Source: Flavobacterium supellecticarium (GTDB lineage Bacteria > Bacteroidota > Bacteroidia > Flavobacteriales > Flavobacteriaceae). From it: a stretch of DNA of 64,000 nt. Shown here in pieces: positions 60,087-64,000 of the stretch. The notes under the pieces are model-generated. The model saw nothing but the letters and a program-made list of their open reading frames with translations. It searched no databases and was not told where the DNA came from. A program made the position numbers and the translations under genes. The stretch is from NCBI RefSeq assembly GCF_004801375.1, contig NZ_SSNZ01000003.1:1-64000 (forward strand), in the 5' to 3' direction. Every line of letters begins with the position of its first letter. Within the stretch, counting starts at the first letter, position 1.

Positions 60087-61763
60087 TTATCCTCTGGCTT
60101 TTTTCTTACCTGATTTAGGACCTACTTTAGACATTGCACATCGGAATCCGATATAGTCTGTAGCCATATCCTGCGGGTAATATCTTCTTGATGCAGGATC
60201 TAACCAGTAAGCTCTGTCTCTCCAGGATCCACCTTTGTAAACTCTACTGTCGTCGTTTACTAAAGTTGTTCTCTTATCAGAGTGGTCATATTTACGAACA
60301 AGGTTACCAAGACTGTCTTTTGTTACCGAGTGTTTCGGTGAATCGTACATTCTGTTTTTGTCGTCTTTTTTCTCGTCAGTTCCTTCTTCTTCATTTCCGA
60401 AGTTGTAGAAACGAGTCGATTGTTTATCACCATCTCTGTAGTTTCTGTTATCACTCTTCGAGAAGTTTTGTCTTAAATACGTTTCGTTGTCGTCGATCGG
60501 CACCTGAGCAATTTGTCCCGGGAAGTTACGTGCTACGATTCTACCGTTACTTAGCGTGTCATACGCAATGTTTTCAGTAGTAACCATTTCTACTTTACCG
60601 TCTTCACCGATTTTGTTTTTCATATAGATGTTACCTCTATAGTAGTTGAAGTCATTCGCTTCATCATCTACAATTGGTCGGTAAACATCGGCAACCCACT
60701 CGGCTACGTTACCAGCCATATCGTATAAACCGAAATCATTTGGCGGGTATTTTTTAACTTCGTTAGTGATGTCAGCGCCATCATCAGACCATCCGGCAAT
60801 TCCTCCGTAGTCTCCTTTTCCTTGTTTGAAGTTCGCTAACTGGTCACCTCTGTATTGTCTTTTTCCAGAACGGGTGTATTGTCCGCTCCAAGGGTATTTT
60901 TTCTTCCCTTTGTACGTGTTGTACTCACGGATTCCTCCTAATGCAACAGCAGCATATTCCCACTCTGCTTCAGTTGGTAATCGGTATTCCGGTAAGATGA
61001 TACCTGTCGTTCTTTGGGCGTAAACGTTTTTGGCATCTTCTTTTGCGGCTAATTTATTTCGTTGTCCTTTGTAAACAAGCTCTTCGTTTCCTCCATAAGT
61101 TGAAGTAGGGGAAGCTAAATACGATTCCGTACTAAAAGTGCTCTCTGCTTTTGCTTCCGTAATTTTAGCGTCTTTTTTCAGGTATCCTTCGCGCTCCAGA
61201 ATGGCCTCATTCACACGGTCTGTTCTCCATTTGCTAAACTCAACTGCCTGAATCCAGTTTACACCAACTACAGGGTAGTTTGCATAAGCAGGGTGTCTAA
61301 GGTAGTTGTTTGTCATTGTTTCGTTATATCCTAAACGATTTCTCCATACCAAAGTATCCGGTAAAGCACCAACATAAATGTTTTTGTAGTTTTCATCTGT
61401 CGGTGGGAAAATGGTTTTTAACCAGAATAGGTACTCCGTATACATAAAGTTCGTTACCTCGGTTTCATCCATGTAAAACGACTGTACGTGTTGTTGGTTT
61501 GGAGTGTTGTTCCAATCGTGCATCGGGTCATCTTGCACTTTACCCATAGTGAATGTTCCACCTTCTACGGCAACCATTCCAGGAGGGGTTTCTTGCTTTT
61601 TGTACTTCGCATTGTATTGGAAACCACCTTTCTTATCGTTGATTTTCCAACCAGTAGCTGCAGAAGTTCCTTTTGACCCCGATTTTTTACTACAACTAGT
61701 AAAACCAATCGATAGCGATAATGCTGCCATCAATTGTAAAGCCATAATTCTGTTGATTTTCAT
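60087..61763 (-). CDS. gldJ: Gliding motility lipoprotein GldJ
   Basis: A 558-residue outer-membrane-associated lipoprotein, needed for gliding and for stability of other Gld proteins in Flavobacterium. The lipobox is GFTSC (Cys24). A formylglycine-generating-enzyme-like (SUMF1) domain spans about 60-545: TPPGMVAVEGGTFTMG, QSFYMDETEVTNFMYTEYL, VVGVNWIQAVEFSKWR, YRLPTEAEWEYAA, NDFGLYDMAGNVAEWVAD and YKGGSWRDRAYWLDPASRRY. Family members keep the fold without the sulfatase-activating chemistry. It is divergent from porU, the order known in F. johnsoniae. TATATTG-like sequence on the minus strand near 61798 could be its -7 box. Confidence 0.95.
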   Translation of the reverse strand: MKINRIMALQLMAALSLSIGFTSCSKKSGSKGTSAATGWKINDKKGGFQYNAKYKKQETPPGMVAVEGGTFTMGKVQDDPMHDWNNTPNQQHVQSFYMDETEVTNFMYTEYLFWLKTIFPPTDENYKNIYVGALPDTLVWRNRLGYNETMTNNYLRHPAYANYPVVGVNWIQAVEFSKWRTDRVNEAILEREGYLKKDAKITEAKAESTFSTESYLASPTSTYGGNEELVYKGQRNKLAAKEDAKNVYAQRTTGIILPEYRLPTEAEWEYAAVALGGIREYNTYKGKKKYPWSGQYTRSGKRQYRGDQLANFKQGKGDYGGIAGWSDDGADITNEVKKYPPNDFGLYDMAGNVAEWVADVYRPIVDDEANDFNYYRGNIYMKNKIGEDGKVEMVTTENIAYDTLSNGRIVARNFPGQIAQVPIDDNETYLRQNFSKSDNRNYRDGDKQSTRFYNFGNEEEGTDEKKDDKNRMYDSPKHSVTKDSLGNLVRKYDHSDKRTTLVNDDSRVYKGGSWRDRAYWLDPASRRYYPQDMATDYIGFRCAMSKVGPKSGKKKARG

Positions 61764-62003
61764 ACTTTCAGTTAGGTATAATTTTAGTGCCGCAATATAA
61801 TCATTAACCGTTAAACGGCAACAATTTTTTTGTGATTTATTAAAACTAATTATAATTTTTTGTTAAATCTAATATAAAGAACGCCAGTTGTATTCAGATA
61901 TTGTGTAAGCGACCTTTTTATTTATATGTAGTTTGAAATTAGTTTTTCCAAAAAATATTTTTTCTCTTTGTAATATCTCTGTAATTAATACGTTTTGATC
62001 TTG

Positions 62004-64000
62004 ATGAAAAAATATATACTCTTTATCTTTTTGTTTACGAGTCTGCTATCGTTCGCGCAGCAGAAAGAGCATATTGTAATTGAATGGAAACCGGCTGCAG
62101 GAATACAGTATGAGACCGTTAATTATAAGGTGCCGCAATTTGCGGCGGAGAACTTCGAGTTTAATGCCGATCTGAAGAGCATTCGTTTTAAAAAAGCAAT
62201 TCCGGTTACTGGTACTATCGATACCCGATCATTGAAAATTTCGAATGTGGTTTACGAATCCATTAGTCGTAGCGATCTTAATGATCTTTCAGTGGCGTCT
62301 TTGCCGGATAAACTGAATGAAAAACTGGAGCATTTTATCGCAAGAGATGAACAAAAAGCAGTGCTGATTTTTTCTCCTATTATTAAGGTAGGCGAAATGT
62401 TTAAAAGAGTGGTGTCGCTGGATGCCGAATTTTCCAATGGTGGTTCATCCCGAATGGCTTCTCTGAATATGAATGTGGCTGCGGTTACGAATTCGGTGCT
62501 GGCCTCGGGTGATTTTTATCGTTTTTATGTCGAAAAATCAGGAGTTTATAAAATATCAAGGGCTTTTTTACAGCAACTCGGTATGAATACCGGAGTGGAT
62601 CCGAGAAATATTAAAATCTACGGGAATGGTGGGCGCATGTTGCCACTGTTGAACAGTACGCCTTATCCGGATGATCTGGAAGAAAATGCAATTCAGGTGA
62701 TCGGTGAAGGGGATGGCGATTTTGGAGAATATGATTATATCATTTTTTATGCCGAAGGCCCGGAAGGTTGGAATAAGGAGAGTCTTACGAATGTGAATCT
62801 GTATGCCGATCGTTCGCATTATTATATTACGGCAAAAGGTGGTCCGGGTAAACGGATCAATACCAATGTGCAACCGTCGCAGGCTACAACGGTGACCTAT
62901 AATCAGTTTGATGATTATCAGTTTCACGAAGTGGATAAAGTCAATATCGGCCGATTGGGGCGAAAATGGTTTGGAGAAATGTTTGCCATTGAAAACGAAC
63001 AGACGTTTAAATTTCAGATTCCAAATCTTGTGACTTCTGTTCCGGTAAAAATCCGGGTGAATATGGCTTCGGCTTCCTATGGAAATTCTTCTTTTCAGGT
63101 AAAAGCAAACGAGCAAAGTGTTGGTACAGTCAATTTTAATGCGCTGAGTCCGGATGTGCATGTGGCAGCCTATGAGACCTTACTTGAAAATACTTTTTCG
63201 GCTACGTCCGGAGATATTTCAGTAAAGCTGACATATGATAACGGAGGAGTACCTTCGTCTAATGGGTATCTCGATTATATTGCATTGGAATCGCAACGGC
63301 AATTGACTGGTTATGGAAAACAGTTTTTGTTCTACAGAAATGATGCGGCCAATAATATAGGTGTGGCCGAATATATACTGTCGAATGCTTCCGGTATCGG
63401 ACAGGTTTGGGATGTGACGGATATTTATAATGTAACCAAATTTGAAAATCAGGGACAGGCTACGTTTTCGTTTAAAGCGAATCTGGGGGAAGTCCGTAAA
63501 TACGTAGCGGTCGATTATAATGATTTGTATTCGCCGATGAATGATGGGGCAGGTCGTATCCCGAATCAGGATTTAAAAGGAACGATCTTTAAAAACCAAC
63601 AGGGGGAATTTCAGGATGTGGATTATCTGATTATAACGCCGGCTTCTTTAAACGGTCAGGCGGAACGATTGGCAAATTATCACCGTAATAACTCCGGGTT
63701 AAATGTAAAAGTGGTTAATCTCGAAAATATCTATCAGGAGTTTTCATCCGGAAAACAGGATATTGCTGCAATTCGGAATTTTATTAAATATGTATACTGG
63801 AATGCCTCAACGCCGACTAAAAGAGTACGATATGTGAATATGTTTGGCGATGCCTCTTTTGATTATAAAAACAGAATTCCAAACAATACGAATATAGTGC
63901 CGGTTTTCCACGGGCTTAATCCAAATGATCCGAAAGTAAATAATTCGCAGAATTTCTCGGCCTACGCGTCGTTTATGTCGGATGATTTTTATGTGTTGAT
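62004..64000 (+). CDS. porU: Type IX secretion sortase PorU, partial at window end
   Basis: An ORF of 665 codons that stays open to the end of the window. The ATG at 62004 starts a signal peptide (MKKYIL..SFAQQ). A long N-terminal beta region with SGDFYRFYVEKSGVYKISRAFLQQL follows, then the start of the gingipain-like Peptidase C25 domain: VDYLIITPASLNGQAERLANYH, AIRNFIKYVYWNAS and RYVNMFGDASFDYK. The catalytic His and Cys would lie past 64000. PorU removes the C-terminal signal of T9SS cargo and attaches it to the surface. Divergent from gldJ. TTTG at 61967, 18 bases, then TACGTTTT looks like a promoter but is very near the start. Confidence 0.92.
   Translation, partial: MKKYILFIFLFTSLLSFAQQKEHIVIEWKPAAGIQYETVNYKVPQFAAENFEFNADLKSIRFKKAIPVTGTIDTRSLKISNVVYESISRSDLNDLSVASLPDKLNEKLEHFIARDEQKAVLIFSPIIKVGEMFKRVVSLDAEFSNGGSSRMASLNMNVAAVTNSVLASGDFYRFYVEKSGVYKISRAFLQQLGMNTGVDPRNIKIYGNGGRMLPLLNSTPYPDDLEENAIQVIGEGDGDFGEYDYIIFYAEGPEGWNKESLTNVNLYADRSHYYITAKGGPGKRINTNVQPSQATTVTYNQFDDYQFHEVDKVNIGRLGRKWFGEMFAIENEQTFKFQIPNLVTSVPVKIRVNMASASYGNSSFQVKANEQSVGTVNFNALSPDVHVAAYETLLENTFSATSGDISVKLTYDNGGVPSSNGYLDYIALESQRQLTGYGKQFLFYRNDAANNIGVAEYILSNASGIGQVWDVTDIYNVTKFENQGQATFSFKANLGEVRKYVAVDYNDLYSPMNDGAGRIPNQDLKGTIFKNQQGEFQDVDYLIITPASLNGQAERLANYHRNNSGLNVKVVNLENIYQEFSSGKQDIAAIRNFIKYVYWNASTPTKRVRYVNMFGDASFDYKNRIPNNTNIVPVFHGLNPNDPKVNNSQNFSAYASFMSDDFYVL

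Noticed and set aside
61967..61996. Promoter for porU
   Set aside because: The TTTG-N18-TACGTTTT match would place the start site at the ATG itself; too weak to list as a feature.
62568..63161. Minus-strand ORF of 197 residues
   Set aside because: It is antisense to porU, whose frame is continuous and recognisable.

Overview
The window looks like a chromosomal segment of a Flavobacterium-type bacterium (Bacteroidota, Flavobacteriaceae). The evidence is the divergent gldJ/porU pair (gliding motility and type IX secretion), secreted proteins with T9SS-like C-terminal sorting domains, AT-rich intergenic DNA, several promoters of the Bacteroidota form TTG-N19/20-TAnnTTTG, an outer-membrane beta-barrel receptor, and LytS/LytTR two-component pairs. 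Species cannot be set from the sequence alone.

Layout. 1-10.7 kb is ordinary core genome: a cluster of hairpins, a small PepSY-like secreted protein, a sigma-54 response regulator convergent with a hybrid kinase, an acyl-CoA dehydrogenase, anmK, a Glu/Leu-type dehydrogenase, a TonB-like protein and folC. At 10.8-11.4 kb there is a tRNA-Val(UAC), a small GIY-YIG nuclease ORF whose stop codon lies inside a broken tRNA copy, and a second broken tRNA copy.

From 11.9 to 28.8 kb lies an accessory block read entirely on the plus strand. It opens with an AAA+ ATPase of the extracellular contractile injection system type (Afp15/PVC15-like), then a 1222-residue multidomain protein with an N-terminal peptidoglycan-binding-like domain, hydrophobic segments and a C-terminal domain with the R / S-x-S / QxE signature of ADP-ribosyltransferase toxins. 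A small acidic partner gene follows. Next comes a run of cytoplasmic genes of unknown function: a 479-residue protein, three tandem ~530-residue paralogues with propeller-like repeats, an ankyrin protein with a central WGR-like segment, a cysteine-ladder leucine-rich-repeat protein and a 129-residue protein. No tube, sheath or baseplate gene is present in the window. This block is the best candidate for an undescribed system.

28.9-35.2 kb, minus strand, holds three secreted proteins and a TPR histidine kinase/LytTR regulator pair. 35.5-44.8 kb is a second accessory block: a SUFU-like protein, an arrestin-like protein, two stacked TPR histidine kinases of which one has degraded ATP-binding motifs, and a TPR / Sel1 / WGR operon behind a consensus-like promoter.

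45.2-58.6 kb returns to scattered functions: a retropepsin-like protease, a MocR regulator with divergent GNAT enzymes, YjdM/PhnA, an ArsR-SRPBCC operon, an outer-membrane receptor divergent from a LytS/LytTR pair, a beta-lactamase-fold hydrolase, and an ECF sigma operon. 58.7-64 kb is murF, gldJ and the 5' two thirds or less of porU, which runs off the window.
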